From Rhizoclosmatium globosum (lineage: Eukaryota > Chytridiomycota > Chytridiomycetes > Chytridiales > Chytriomycetaceae), in assembly GCA_002104985.1 (NCBI GenBank), contig MCGO01000017.1, positions 434,001-498,000 of the forward strand: a stretch of DNA of 64,000 bases, read 5' to 3'. The notes beneath the pieces were generated by a model. That model ran no database searches and had not been told where the DNA came from. It was given only the letters and a program-made list of their open reading frames with translations. Position numbers and translations under genes: made by a program. How positions within the stretch are numbered: the stretch's first letter is position 1; every line of letters starts with the position of its first letter. This document shows, one piece after another, positions 36,871-48,244 of the stretch.

Positions 36871-37500
36871 AGGGTTAGTTCGTGTTTGGAGGAGATAAAC
36901 GGGGTAAAAGCAAGGGTCGGTTTCCAATGACTACAGCTTATCCAGCAGTCATCAAACTAGATGAACTCTCAATGCGGCGGCATGGGGAATGGGCTGGGTT
37001 CATTGTGTGGATACCTCATGCTGAGTGTGGTTGGGTTTTGGAGGTTTGTTTCAGCCACCTCAGAAAGAGAAAGGACAAAGAAAGGAGAGTTAAAACGGAA
37101 TTGAAATTCGAAGAATATTAACAAGAGTCTAAGTTTTTACGCCCTAATTTTCCACGGTTTCTGGCGTCCTTACCTACACAGCAGTAGATTGAAAGACGTT
37201 TAAACACATCCTACTGATACCGGAATACGTCCAGAAGATTCCCTTCTATGGAAAATGACATTCTTTTATGACCCTTGTGCTGCAAACCAATCATTTCATT
37301 TCCAAAATGAAGAATACTTGGCAGACTGTCAAAATACTCATTTATGAGACAGCTTACTCGCTTTTACATTTGTTGTTGTATGAATATGCCATTTTACACA
37401 AAGGCTGCATTTATGAGGAGTTCGATTCATTATGATTTTTCGGATCTAACAAGGAGCATTTGAGCATTCATATAATAGTGAATAACGGAGGGACGAATCT
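36871..37500. other. Intergenic, no confident gene
   Basis: About 630 bp upstream of Rad6. A plus ORF at 36882-37121 looks random. The A/T-rich remainder shows no RNA gene or repeat that I can support. Confidence 0.3.
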
Positions 37501-37504
37501 TGAC

Positions 37505-37870
37505 AGTGTATCATCTCGGAGTTCATCTCCACATTCAAAAACACAAAGTTTTAGAGGCCACTTTGCAAATCCCTTTCCGTTTTCAAATGTACGTAGTTTG
37601 GCCCCACGATGGCTCTTATTCCTAAACCCTGGGGTTTTGAGCACCAAAAGTGATATTTAATTGTGGGCTGACAAGTGAGGAAGAGATGGAGATCCGTAAC
37701 GGCAACTTAGCCCACAAGACATAAATTGGAATTCAATTTCTTGTCCGTGAAATACTCAACCAACAATGGCTGCCCTTCCAGCTGCTTGTGTTCATAATGC
37801 CTTGCATCATTTGACAAACAATGATACCAATTCGTTCGTTGATATAGCACTAAGTTATTCTGTGATGAAG
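37505..37870 (+). repeat. Degenerate direct duplicate of 37965-38330
   Basis: Matching landmarks occur in the same order: ctcggagtt, gagcaccaaa, agatggagatccgta, ataaattg, and an ATG context reading ATGGC(T/C)G with CTTCCA. The copied unit covers a promoter and the first codons of the Cys-rich gene at 38272. Confidence 0.6.
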
Positions 37871-37881
37871 CTTCAGTAATG
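37766..37881 (+). pseudogene. Truncated copy of the Cys-rich gene (copy 2)
   Basis: ATG 37766 gives MAALPAACVHNALHHL, clearly related to the first residues of copies 1 (MAAIPAVC) and 3 (MAVLPSAC). The similarity then stops, and the frame ends after 38 codons without any of the later CSGTC motifs. It lies inside the duplicated segment 37505-37870, so it was probably truncated at birth. Confidence 0.55.
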
Positions 37882-38271
37882 GAGGTGTGTAGAGATTGAA
37901 AATCGAGCACGGAGAATGCTGAAAAAAGGAAATGAATATCTATCAACAAATAAACAGCTAATCACCTCGGAGTTTAATCTCCGAATTCAAAACGGCATAC
38001 GTTGGAGAAAGCAAATTGAGTCGGCTATTCAGTCTTCTTTTTGCATTCTTAAATGCATATCATTCCCTTTCTAATTCTTAAATACAACTCTTCCTACAAT
38101 TACCACCATTCTTACAGCATCATTTCAATTGAGCACCAAAGACAATATAATTGGCACTAACAATGGGTAGCGAAGATGGAGATCCGTATTTTAAGAGCGG
38201 CAGCGCGGCTTGTTACCAAAAAAGGATATAAATTGCACCCATTCTGCCATCGTAGACATACTCAATCAAAA

Positions 38272-38826
38272 ATGGCCGTTCTTCCATCTGCTTGTAATTT
38301 CTCTTTAAGTACCGCCTGTCTCACTCCTTGCTTGACTTGCTTACCAAGGACTAGGAGGATGTTCGCTGTCTCAAAACAACTGCGCTTCAACTGCTCTGGC
38401 ACTTGTATCCCAAAGGCTATTGAAGTATCGACCTCATGCACTGAAAGCTACCCAGCGTCTCAACTTTGCCAGGTTGCTTGTACCAAGTGTGGTTCTTTTG
38501 GGGGTGAAATGACTATTGCCAAGTTCTTGTCCTGTGATGCCCTCGCTGGAACGGCTTTGTGTGCGACTGGGGGAAGAGCTCCAGAGCCTTACGCCAACTG
38601 GAAAAACCAAACTTTGGTGTTAAAGGATATGAATCCCAATGGTTTGCCTGTTGTTGCTCAAGGTGTGATTTACACCGCGACTACGGCTACCACGAACGCC
38701 GGATACATCGCAACCGCAAGCTCCTCCACTATGACTGCTGCTATTGTTACCACTTCAAACCTTTATAGTGGAGCGAAAACTCAATCTGCTGGGATTTTTG
38801 CTTTGATTTTGGCAGCGCTTCTTTGA
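38272..38826 (+). CDS. Cys-rich, probably GPI-anchored protein (copy 3, most intact)
   Basis: MAVLPSACNFSLSTACLTPC opens a Cys-rich N-terminus. Then come FNCSGTCIPKAIEVSTSC, YPASQLCQVACTKC, AKFLSCDALAGTALCATGG and DMNPNGLPVVAQGV, then a Thr/Ala/Ser-rich spacer and a hydrophobic end (SAGIFALILAALL) like a GPI signal. About 184 residues in one frame. A TATA-like ggatataaa lies at 38224. In copy 1 some Cys fall in another frame, so both N-termini need checking. No known domain recognised; the layout fits a cell-surface protein. Confidence 0.55.
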   Translation: MAVLPSACNFSLSTACLTPCLTCLPRTRRMFAVSKQLRFNCSGTCIPKAIEVSTSCTESYPASQLCQVACTKCGSFGGEMTIAKFLSCDALAGTALCATGGRAPEPYANWKNQTLVLKDMNPNGLPVVAQGVIYTATTATTNAGYIATASSSTMTAAIVTTSNLYSGAKTQSAGIFALILAALL

Positions 38827-38988
38827 ACGTTCCTAAACCATATTTAGTCACACTACCGGATCTCATTCGTTTCTACCTACTATCAAGTTCTATTCAATAA
38901 AGCAAGTGAATTTGTTAATGATACTTCATTGAAGGTGTTGTCTTGTTAATCTCAACAGCAAAATCATTGAATACAGCAACCACAAAAT

Positions 38989-40958
38989 TCAACACCAGCA
39001 ATCCTGATCTTCATCGCTCGAGTTTTCATCATCATCATCGTCCTCCCATTCATCACGTCTTGCTCGTCTCCGAGATTTTTCAAACTCTTCATCGTCTGAC
39101 AAATCGTGATATCTTTTTTGAGAAGATTCACAAGCGCGAGATCTGAAATGCTTGGAGGAAATCAACTGCTTCGCGGCAGGAATCCAATCCATTCCTTCAT
39201 CAAGCGCCAACGACTTCAATTCATCTTCTACTTCGTCATGTAAAGTGGACCAAGCAACGTGACTGTAACGAAACAACGCGTTAGTTACAAGCATTACAGC
39301 CACAACTTCCTCCAAGTTACAGCAAATTTCATGGTTCAAAAACTCTTGACAGAATATAGAGTCTTCTCGGAGCTCAAGGCCGTGCTCTTCAAGAGTCGCT
39401 TCAAGAACTTCTCGAAGTTCATCATCCTTGTCATTGTCAGAGTCGCCCTCGTCATCATTGTTTCCGTTGTTTTCTTGATTGTTTCCTTCTCCGCTCGTTT
39501 CCTCAGTTTTAAATAAGAGAAACTTGATAATAGTTGTGGCCCATTTGTGAGACTGTTGCGTAAAGTAATTTGGATGCTCTTCAAATCGCTGACATAGTGC
39601 GCTGAATTCTGAGTTGTCCAAATTGAAGGGTGGAATCATACCACGATCACGGCCCTGTTCAATCCATGCCGAACGAACACAAGTCTGAATCAACTTGTGG
39701 AATTGCTGCACTTTATAAGACTCAATGACTTCGAAAGAGGTGTTTGTGAAAGGCTGAAAGGCAATGGCAAATTCGTACGTAGAGGGCAGATAAACAACAA
39801 TCTCCTGCCAAAGAATACCAAACACGGAGTGCAGAAGTAGCTGCCAACGCCGAGTTGCATCCAATTTTGCAACAATAAGCTGGCGTGGGTGAGCCTTCGT
39901 GTCCACTGATTCCTGTTTGAGCCACTCGACCCTTTCCAACGTCACTCGAAGATACGGAAACACTTTCATGAATTCCACGACATTCTTTGCCTTGACACAA
40001 ACGGAATCATGCTCTCTTTTGAATTCTTGACGGTGAGAAAGTCACCAAAGACGTGCGATTTGAGTTCGTTCGACAAAGTGGCGTCGATTGAAAGTCCTGT
40101 CTTCTGGGCGACTTCAGCCATGCGTTGCTCAACTTCAGTGGAAGTCAGACGAAAACTTTGAATCATGTCAGTGTTTGGGTGGCTTTTGGGATTGTTTTGC
40201 ACGCGCCGTCTCCCTTTCCCCTTCAAAGGAATATCAATTATTTTAATTGACAGCAAACGCATCAAAAACATTTCCATTCCACATCTTCTCCTTTCTTGGC
40301 GTGCCTTTTCATTTCTTCAACGCTTTCACCAACAGTTATATTTGCCCCTTTCTTCAACAAATACAGCTCAACATGCTCCATCTGTCTCATAGCCGCAACG
40401 TACAATGGCGAAAATCCTTTCTTGCAACCATTCGCCAAAAAGTTGATGTCCGCCATATTCTAATAGCAGTTCCACAATTTGCACATGCCCATTGTAACAG
40501 GCCCAATGTAGTGGAGTCCAATTATACTTGGTGATAGTGTCCACTTTGTCTCCAGACTGTAGCAAATACTTTGCGGTCGGGAAAAGGCCTTCAACTGAAG
40601 CCACGTGCAGTGGCTTTGCGTCAATTCGCTGGTTGTCATCCACATAGTTACCGCCATGCATCAGAATATACTCAACCATGACTTTGTTGTCCAAGGCTAT
40701 GGCACGCGAAAGGAATTTAGGGCCATTCTCGTCTGAACCAAACAGAATCTTTGAAGACTTGATTTCCTGCCACAATATTGCTTCTTCATTGTCTCGGTTA
40801 AGAGACAAGTTTTGTAGAGAGAAGAGAATGATCAGGAAACTGGCAAGAAGCGCACTAACTCGGAATTTCGAGGTATTATGAAAGCCTTGGTTGGGGCGAA
40901 GCTGTGGCAAGAGGGGTTGGGCTTCCAATGCCTTAAGCTCGTTGATTATTTGTGTCAT
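38989..40958 (-). CDS. Membrane-anchored ankyrin-repeat protein
   Basis: MTQIINELKALEAQPLLPQL is followed by one membrane segment (VSALLASFLIILFSL, residues about 35-50). At least three ankyrin repeats come next: KPLHVASVEGLFPTAKYLL, TPLHWACYNGHVQIVELLLE and SPLYVAAMRQMEHVELYLLK. A basic linker (KGKGRRRVQNNPKSH) leads to a long unassigned helical domain (FMKVFPYLRVTLERVEWLKQ, TCVRSAWIEQGRDRG), a Glu/Asp-rich stretch and an acidic tail (DDDDDENSSDEDQDC). Frame changes at about 40445, 40265 and 39990 join three ORFs of one gene of roughly 655 residues. It resembles ankyrin scaffold proteins; the C-terminal domain is unknown to me. Confidence 0.7.
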
Positions 40959-41074
40959 TGTTTGGTTGTGAGCCCGGTTCCTGTCAAACTATTGAATTGT
41001 CCATGAGGTTTATGACGTGATTAGCATGCGCCAAACAAAAAAACGAAGTCGTTTTCGTTTTATATTTATTAATT

Positions 41075-41752
41075 TCACCAGTAATTCATTGAAACTCCTG
41101 GTCCGCCAACAGGTGTTGCATAAACTAATACACTGTACTGATGCTCCTGATGCTCTTCTCCTCCATAAGCGTAATTTAAAGCGCACATTGCTGGCCCGCA
41201 TTTACCAACAGGAGTTCCACGATAATGCGTCCTTGCAACTCCAACAAACAGCGGCTCCCATTCGCTTCTCGCCTCCTTCCACTGCATTCTGTATCAAATG
41301 CCCAGGCATGTTTCCTGAGCACGGAATCAATTGAATGCTATTTTTGATCCACAAAGAACTTCGTGAGGGGTGTGATGTGGGATTTGGATCTCACAACCGC
41401 CATATGATACATAACAGATTCCATCAGACCGGGCCTTTCCAATATGGAGCCCACCTTCTAGAGGAACACGAGTTGCGTAGAGAGCAGCGCCATCTGTGTC
41501 TTGTCCAAGGGGGATCTGCAAAACAGTTAATCACTTAACGTTAGATCCCAGTGCACTCACTGCATCTGAAGGCATTGCTCGTCCAACGACTGAACGCCAG
41601 TACACCTGTGGTCCGAATGATGGTGCCCCGCCGTAGATTGGTCCGTGGGCGTAGGAAGGAGGTGGCGCAGCTGGTTCATTGTAACGGCCTGAGTGATGGT
41701 GGTGGTGGTGGTGGTGGTGGTCACTTTCGAATAGTTTATCAGGGAAGCTCAT
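41075..41752 (-). CDS. DM9-repeat (DUF3421) protein with natural His9 tract
   Basis: MSFPDKLFESD is followed by nine consecutive His, then a Pro/Gly/Tyr linker (AAPPPSYAHGPIYGG). Two DM9 repeats follow. The first: YWRSVVGRAMPSDA, intron, IPLGQDTDGAALYATRV, GGLHIGKARSDGICYVSYGG and HEVLC. The second: NMPGHLIQNAVEGG, then EPLFVGVARTHYRGTPVGKC and LNYAYGGEEHQEHQYSVLVY. DM9 proteins in animals are mannose-binding lectins; fungal members are uncharacterised. Between the repeats the frame changes near 41340 and 41260. The His tract could bind metal (inference). An in-frame upstream Met at 41851 is an alternative start. Confidence 0.8.
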
Positions 41753-41852
41753 TTGTGGTCGATGATGCAAGGAAGTGGAGAACGACGGCTCTGTTTTTGA
41801 AACGGTTTTTGTGTTGGTTTGAGGTGTGTACCCACGATTCTCCGGCTCCAAT

Positions 41853-43041
41853 CACGCTGCTCTATCGCATTATGTTGTTAATTGTGAATCGAGCATCAGC
41901 CATCGAAATCTGACAAGTCCAGCCACATCAACATATCTCACTCCACTCATGGTCCAACGTCAGTATGAGTTAATACAGTACAGTCACTACTTCGTTGAAC
42001 AACACCCCAAGTTTCCACTTGTTGGAAAAAAAGTATGGGTTGTGTTCGTTTTTAACAGGCGGCTGGGTAGTGTTCGAATTCAAGTGGCTGAGCGAAAAGA
42101 AAAATAGTGTCAATAAATGAAAGGGCTGCCAAAAGCCAAAGCCAATAATATTTCATCCAAGACGAGAGAAAATGTGAAACCAATGTATCCATCTATCAAT
42201 CTCAAACAGATCCATGGACGTGATACAAATTGATACTGTCTCTGGAATGCGCAACGCGAATTTGAGGTAAATTGTAGCAGGAATGTAAGCATACTGGTTG
42301 ACTAGCGGTTAAAAGATCCATCAAAATCGAAACAACTCGAGCTATAGAAACAAGAGCATTCCATGAGCTTCCCACAAATGAGTCAATGAGTCTTTTATAT
42401 CAATGTATCGTTGAAAACTATCCAAGTACAATGTGGAGAACTGTCATAGCGTATTCCGGCGAGATAAACAATCCATTGAAAACACAAACAGACAAAAGAA
42501 ACTAAGGGGGCTTTTGAATCAATGGCGAAATCAAGGTTGAGTAGCCACCTGAAATCAGAATCAGTTGTCTTGCAATTATTTGATTTGGCGCAAGAGCAGT
42601 ATGAACGCAACAATATTACAAGACGCGATCCGTTTTAAATGAGCTTGTTAAGATATTTGATGAATCAGACACGGCAACTTCAAGTTTGATGCATTAGATC
42701 CCAATACACAGCACCAAGATCAAACAGCAAAATTACACAAACACTTCAAAAGTTTCGGACGCGATTTAAAAACGGTTTAAAAACCTTGACGTTTAGGTTG
42801 TGAATGAACATGGCTCGAAACGGAAACAGCAACAGACCCTTCCTGTGGATATGAAAAGGATGATTATTACATTAGCAATCGTATTCTCTGCGACCCAATA
42901 GGAGGCGATGTATTAAAACTAATGATTTTTGATGAAAACCCTTCCTTTTTGGTTCAACCGAAACCTACGGTACACTAAACATCCAAGATTCTACAATTCC
43001 CAGTATGATTATCAGTAACTCGACGGACGAAATAACAAACA
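41853..43041. other. Long intergenic A/T-rich stretch
   Basis: About 1.2 kb without a supported gene. Short frames (41826-42107 plus, 42395-42613 minus) look random. It should contain the DM9 gene promoter on the left and the promoter of the next plus-strand gene on the right; near 42810 an isolated MARNGNSNRPFLW could be a first exon, but no join is convincing. Confidence 0.3.
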
Positions 43042-43810
43042 ATGTTTTTGCTCAGACAGCCTTTCTTGATCAAACGCCTGTTTCAACAGAAGGAAATGAC
43101 TCTTACCCCAACCAACAAGCCAGAGTCCGTCGACGATATGAAACAGGTCACTAACACACACTTGAAATTGTCTGACGACTCCGTGAAAATAAATCTCATG
43201 GTTGGTGAGGATGCAAATATGTTGTCGGAAATAAATGGAACAGCAACAATGATTGTGAGTCGGAGCAACTTGAAGGGACACATGAGAAGGACTGGGACTC
43301 TGGAATTCACTTGCCTGATAATGAATACAATGGCCATCAAGATATACTAGAAGTTTCAATAAAACCTACAGCCTTGAGTAATGCTACAGACCAAGTCGAG
43401 TTCATTGAATGTCACGTTGAAGCAAATTTGAAAACGGATGTACAAGGAGAGCGTGTTGTTCAAGCACCAGAAATTGGAGAATGTAGCAGAGTCTCTGAAT
43501 TCAATCCTTTTGAGTCGAAAATTCAAGACGTTCAAACAGAAAGGATTGAGGATTATGTATTGAAGGTTGATTGCGAACGTGAAAAAGCCTGAATTCATCC
43601 GTATTGGACAAGTCTGACGCTTCGCTTGGTATTCGCGAGAAAACATTCCAGCAGGAACGTGAGTAGACAGAAATACTGAAAAGCAATCAAGAAACATTCA
43701 AACAACACAATGCAGCAATATCTGCACCAAAATATATCCCAGCCGAGTCCGAAATGTTTAATATTCCGAAAGCTGAGACTGATTATGTCAATGCACAAGA
43801 AAGTGCATGA
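43042..43810 (+). CDS. Hypothetical acidic protein (frame-broken)
   Basis: Three frames follow each other: KEMTLTPTNKPESVDDMKQV to SNLKGHMRRTGTLEF (43096-43310), PDNEYNGHQDILEVSIKPT to DYVLKVDCEREKA (43311-43591), and a last piece ESEMFNIPKAETDYVNAQES ending near 43810. The composition (Glu, Asp, Val, Thr) is constant across the joins, which supports one gene. No domain, signal or membrane segment recognised. Confidence 0.4.
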
Positions 43811-43839
43811 AACGCTGCTATTAACAAATTTCGCGCGTT

Positions 43840-44292
43840 TTATTCACTATATTTTGATTTCATTATGAAGGTTGGAGCAATTTGAGGGATTCTGCTCAAT
43901 TCGATCCAAGAAATCCAAAATCCATGCAAAACTTTCAGACAAGACAGTCTGTTGATTTCGACTTTCCGCATAAAGATGTGGATCAGGCAGAATAATTGAC
44001 GCAGTACTGTGGGTTTTTTGCGGACATGGTAGATGACTGTGTTTGGTCCAAACGAGTGATACCATTCTTCAAGATTGTAATCGGTGGAATTGTGGAAAGA
44101 TAAAATTTGAAGCAAAACTGCAGGAGAGGAAAGAAAAAGGGAAAGGTCGGTGGCAAGTTTGGATGGGTCGTCGAGAGTGCCAAAGAACTTGTTGGGAATG
44201 CGGTGGGGAACAATCATTGATTTTCCATTTGAGAGTTGTACGGTATCTGTGTTAAGTCCATCAGTGATTAAAGCAAGAGAACAACTTGCCAT
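43840..44292 (-). CDS. Hypothetical protein
   Basis: An open frame of 150 codons: MASCSLALITDGLNTDTVQL, MIVPHRIPNKFFGTLDDPSK, LSLFLSSPAVLLQILSFHNS, LEEWYHSFGPNTVIYHVRK, ending MKSKYSE. It lies tail to tail with the gene at 43042-43810. It has some likeness to substrate-adaptor or ATP-grasp-like folds, but nothing I can name. The start is the first Met of the frame. Confidence 0.4.
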   Translation of the reverse strand: MASCSLALITDGLNTDTVQLSNGKSMIVPHRIPNKFFGTLDDPSKLATDLSLFLSSPAVLLQILSFHNSTDYNLEEWYHSFGPNTVIYHVRKKPTVLRQLFCLIHIFMRKVEINRLSCLKVLHGFWISWIELSRIPQIAPTFIMKSKYSE

Positions 44293-44551
44293 AATTTTGT
44301 CATAACTTCTGACGAGGATGCCTCATATTTCAATACTACGTTCACTTAAATTCAATTTGTTCCCTTTTTCGGCACCAAATAAGGGCGCCATTTTTTACAG
44401 CATCGAACCAATGTTTGTTTTGCTTCCCGGAAGTCAGTTGCTTCGCTCAACTTTTTGCAATTTGCTATGCTCAGGTCGAAATTAATTATCATGTGTAGGT
44501 TCATTGGCTATTTAGCACTTCTCATGGGCTCGCTCCACTTAAACAATCACT

Positions 44552-45058
44552 CTAGTGTATACCTTGGCAAGAATATTTCCTAGCAACTGAAATGGCATTG
44601 AGGATTTGAACTCGACGAGGAGGTTTTTGGTTGAGGGTAGAGAGAATTGTTTCGCCTATACGTGGATACGCATTGTTCAACGATAGTGTGTAGTACGCAC
44701 GGATAGCAGCAGATACATAAAAGGACTTTTCTGCATGAATTGGCAGCATACTGTGGATGGGCCGACCGATGTTGAGTTGTATACATCGAAACGACTTGAG
44801 GGTGGATGTTGGATCTGAACGAAAGTATATAAAGCCAGCCACTGAGAGACGATGTTTTTTTCATTCTCAGAATCGCAGATAGTGCGAGAGAATTGACGTT
44901 GAGAGTGTCTTGATCGGACTGGAGGATAAAGGGGAGGCTATAATCACAGCCTCGTTGATCAGTTTCGAAAGCAGACGAAAGGCCAGTGTGTTTGAGGGTA
45001 TCCATGGCAGTAAGTGGAACAGGACATCTGAAGAAGCCAATGGATGGATTGTCTGCAT
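44552..45058 (-). CDS. F-box-like hypothetical protein
   Basis: The start MQTIHPLASSDVLFHLLPWI followed by LAFRLLSKLINEAVIIA resembles an F-box (LPxEVLxxILxxL, then LRLVSK). After a frame change near 44850 a helical region follows (GFIYFRSDPTSTLKSFRCIQ, FYVSAAIRAYYTLSLNNAYP, PPRRVQILNAISVARKY). The first roughly 250 bp, including upstream sequence to 45118, are repeated almost exactly at 58455-58717, where only the 5' part of the gene exists. Confidence 0.4.
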
Positions 45059-45118
45059 TCTTCTCTCTGTTTGTTTTGGATGGATAGTTGGATAGCCAAA
45101 TGGGAAGAACGTGCGTGC
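44870..45118 (+). repeat. Direct repeat copy 1 (5' end of F-box-like gene)
   Basis: Runs from the first exon of the reverse-strand F-box-like gene through its upstream region and matches 58455-58717 in the same orientation with few differences (for example aaaggccag against aagaacagag, one g inserted in the second copy). The match ends abruptly at gtgcgtgcaaa in both copies. Confidence 0.8.
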
Positions 45119-45164
45119 AAATTTTCCATCCTCATTTCATCCAACACACTAACTCAACAAAGAG

Positions 45165-45995
45165 GATGTCGTCGACCACACCGCGCCGCCACCGTCGCGC
45201 ATTCCGCAGCCACGGGTTCGAACCACCGCGGCGGACGAGTCGGGGCGCTTGTCGCGGCCTTCAAACAGGCGGCCCAGTCGGATGAGTCGCCGCCAATCAC
45301 CGCCAAAAGCCAAAGCCGCAGAAGCTGACTAAAGAGTCGTACGCCACAACGGGGAGTCATTTGCATTTCCGCGAGTGGCGCCTGGCTCGTCGTCCGCAAC
45401 ACCGGTACTGGTACTGGTACTACTCGGGGCTGTCGATATGGCGAGGTACTTGCGTCCCCCACTCTATCCCACGCTCCTAGCACATGCTAATGCCTTGTCG
45501 CCAGAGCAAAGACCGCTCCTGCGAAGCCGAAGCTGGCTGCCGCACTCTCCCGCGAACACATTGAAACCGTTTCGGATCTCAACATCAACAACAAACAGCC
45601 ATACAAGTCCCCTTATTCATTCGGTCCCATCCCGCAAGGCAAAGGCCCTGCCTCTCCCACCTCTCCCAAACGCACCTCCATGTCTCCAATGCACTTCTTC
45701 TGATGCCCCTCCTCCTTCTCTTGTCTCCTCCTCTGCTGGCAGCAACAACAAGAATACCCCTGGCGCTGGTTACGTCAGTCCCTATGCGTACCGTCCTTCC
45801 TCTCGTCTCAGAAAAGAAGATGTCGTTTCTACGGATGATGCTGGTGCTCCCATCGTTTTGACTTCAGACAATGTGAGGAGGAATGGCTCAAATTCTTCTT
45901 CTGGGGATACCAGTACTGCCGTCGATCTGCAGTCTTCTTCTAAACGTGGATCGCCTCGTTCTTCCAACGATGGATCGGGTGTGTATATTTATTGA
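45165..45995 (+). CDS. Ser/Pro-rich, probably disordered protein
   Basis: ATG 45165 gives a basic start (MSSTTPRRHRRAFRSHG); in another frame GRVGALVAAFKQAAQSDESP looks like a short helix. Next comes KTAPAKPKLAAALSREHIET with NNKQPYKSPYSFGPIPQGKG, then a further frame with GAGYVSPYAYRPSSRLRKED, APIVLTSDNVRRNGSNSSSG and a Ser-rich end. The chain is continuous in composition but changes frame at least three times. Rich in Ser-Pro sites, so possibly phosphorylated. No domain recognised. Confidence 0.45.
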
Positions 45996-46429
45996 TTGTT
46001 GGACGAAGCCGGAGTGTAGTGATTGAGAAGAGAAGCAATGAGCGGAACTCGATACTGTCAGGCGAATTATTGAGCGCAGCAAATAATCTTTAGTGAAGTA
46101 AATTGCTTGGATAGGTACGAGCGGAGCTCGTGAACTTCAGCGAACTTGTAATAGAAGGAGAGATTACACAAAGTGTAATGGTTTGGATATCGAGCGTGAT
46201 GGGAAGCATATAAGCGCAGCGAAGCAAATGGATCAAGAGGGTTAGTGTCATAGTCTCCATTCGAGGTTGCAAGTGGAGAATACAAGAAATAAGCAATGAA
46301 TAGTAAGTCAAATTATGTAGGTTGGAGTTTGCGTGCAGTTGTTACGCAAAGTTGAAATCTGTTGCTGGAATTACATAATTAATACTGAGTTTATATTGCA
46401 ATAAACTTCTATGTCTTTCTCATCTTTCC
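45996..46429. other. Intergenic, nothing recognised
   Basis: Purine-rich spacer between the Ser/Pro-rich gene and the outer edge of the left inverted arm. It ends with ctttctcatctttccatag, after which the inverted copy of 58.4-58.5 kb begins. Confidence 0.3.
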
Positions 46430-48244
46430 ATAGCCTCGCCCTTTATCCTCCAGTCCGATCAAGACACTCTCAACATCAATTCTCTCGCACTATCCGCGAT
46501 TCTCAGAATGAAACATCACTTAGACCCAACCCTCTCTATTTGCTGAATCAAATCAGTGAGTTTTTGCTGTGAAATTGAAGTGCGGATGCTGTATTCTTGA
46601 GTGCAAAGAGGACCATGACTTAAGGACTCCCTTGCGAGTTGCAAGAGCTTTTTGAGTCGTTTTTAGTTTCTTCATAGAATGTATCTTTACGTTCAAAACA
46701 GTTGAATAACCTTTTCCAAGAACGACATTTGAAACCCGAATGACAGTGAGCGACACTGCAGGGCAACAAACTTTCTCGCATTAAGAAATATTTTTAATAC
46801 CGCCGTTAGTGCATAAATCACTCGTAACCATTCTCTTCCATCTCTCTTCCATCTCTCTTGTTTCTTCCTGTTTCATTTGGGCGGGAAAAGAATCCCACCA
46901 GAACCAGCACCCAGAACTGAATCTGTTGCCGCGATGGCTTCCTCGTCGTCCTACTCGATGTCTTCTCCTATTCCCGCATTCACAACAACGCGAAGCATCG
47001 CACAAGAGGCCGAGCGAACCTGTCAAATCAGAGTACTCACTAATGAAATGAAGGACCTCCTCGGACCTGACGGACAGGTGCGCCTTATGGATGTATTTCA
47101 TTCGGAAAAGTGGAAGCATCTCTGTGGTGCAACAAGAACCTGGGAAACTGTTCGTGGTACTTTTCGGTGGTATCTTGGCCGCGATTCCAATAACAAAGTC
47201 CAACGAGCCGGTGCTCTTCGCGACAATTCCTTCACTTCTCAAAATGCTGGAAATATTGGGAACAGCCAGTACATTGAATCGCTTGATTGACCTGAGTGCC
47301 TTTGCCATCCCAACGCCATCTACCATTTCTATGCATATTCCGTCTCAACCAAACGCCATTGCAGCAGTGATTCCGAGTGATCTGAGCCTGAGTATTGATC
47401 AAATTGAAAGAATGGCTTCCTTGACTATGGATGACTCCGATGAGGAGCGAATGAAGTCGTTGCTTACGAAACTGTTTTATGATATGCCAAAACTTGATCC
47501 AATGAAGTTCAATAGTCTCCTTCTCCAAACCATAAAATCGCCACTGATTATCACTGCTGTTGATCCTGTCGCTGAATTTGCTCGAATCAATGTTGACGCC
47601 ACTTCCTGCTTCTCATTCAGCAAATCGTTGATGGTCCTCTTTGTTCTCGCCGGATCTCCTACGTTTAACATCTTCATTGCAAAACTATTTCTCAAATTCT
47701 GGCTGGTGGAAAATGTTAGCTATCCAATTGTTCCAGTGGAACGTACATTATCCTTGATTGACCGCTTCAATGTGATGCAGCCAATATCCTTTACCAATAT
47801 CTTCTACTGCTTAAGCGGAGTGATAGACCATTATGCCAGCCTTTGAAAGATACCCTTCGTATGAACCCTAATGCCATTGAAACAACTGCATCCTTGCTCC
47901 AGAAAGGTTTTGAAATGTCAATGCAAAGTGTGATGGTTGGATATTGTATCAACGAAGAGTATGTAACAACATTGCGTTCTCTGATGAAGTTTCAGGATCC
48001 ATTTGCAGCACTTCTCTTGATTCACTTTGTGTGGCTTCATATCTACCGTAAGTTCCTAATATAACATATATACTTTCTAACCATTTTTTCAGCGGATCTT
48101 TGTCTTACACTTCTGAATGGAGTCGACATTGACATTGCACCAGAGAATATTTCACTAATTGTTCAGTCATCTGATTTTCTGGATCTATACCAGACTCATG
48201 AGAAAATCAATGCAGAAAGTGATCCAATTGAGTGGGATGACTGA
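46430..48244 (+). repeat. Left arm of inverted duplication
   Basis: Reads as the reverse complement of 56712-58535. Outer bases 46430 to about 47650 are nearly identical (one-base indels only), including promoter and first half of the gene; the inner 600 bp are related but clearly diverged. Confidence 0.85.
46934..48244 (+). CDS. Unrecognised protein, left inverted copy
   Basis: MASSSSYSMSSPIPAFTTTR is followed by EAERTCQIRVLTNEMKDLLG, a frame change at about 47155, ILAAIPITKSNEPVLFATIP, LLKMLEILGTASTLNRLIDL, PSDLSLSIDQIERMASLTMD, PVAEFARINVDATSCFSFSK, and after 47840 LLQKGFEMSMQSVMVGYCIN. An intron near 48050-48092 precedes the last exon, which ends INAESDPIEWDD. All-helical, about 410 residues, without membrane segment. 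The second half shows ankyrin-like or armadillo-like helix pairs, but I cannot name the family. Its partner in the right arm has the same exon layout. Confidence 0.6.
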
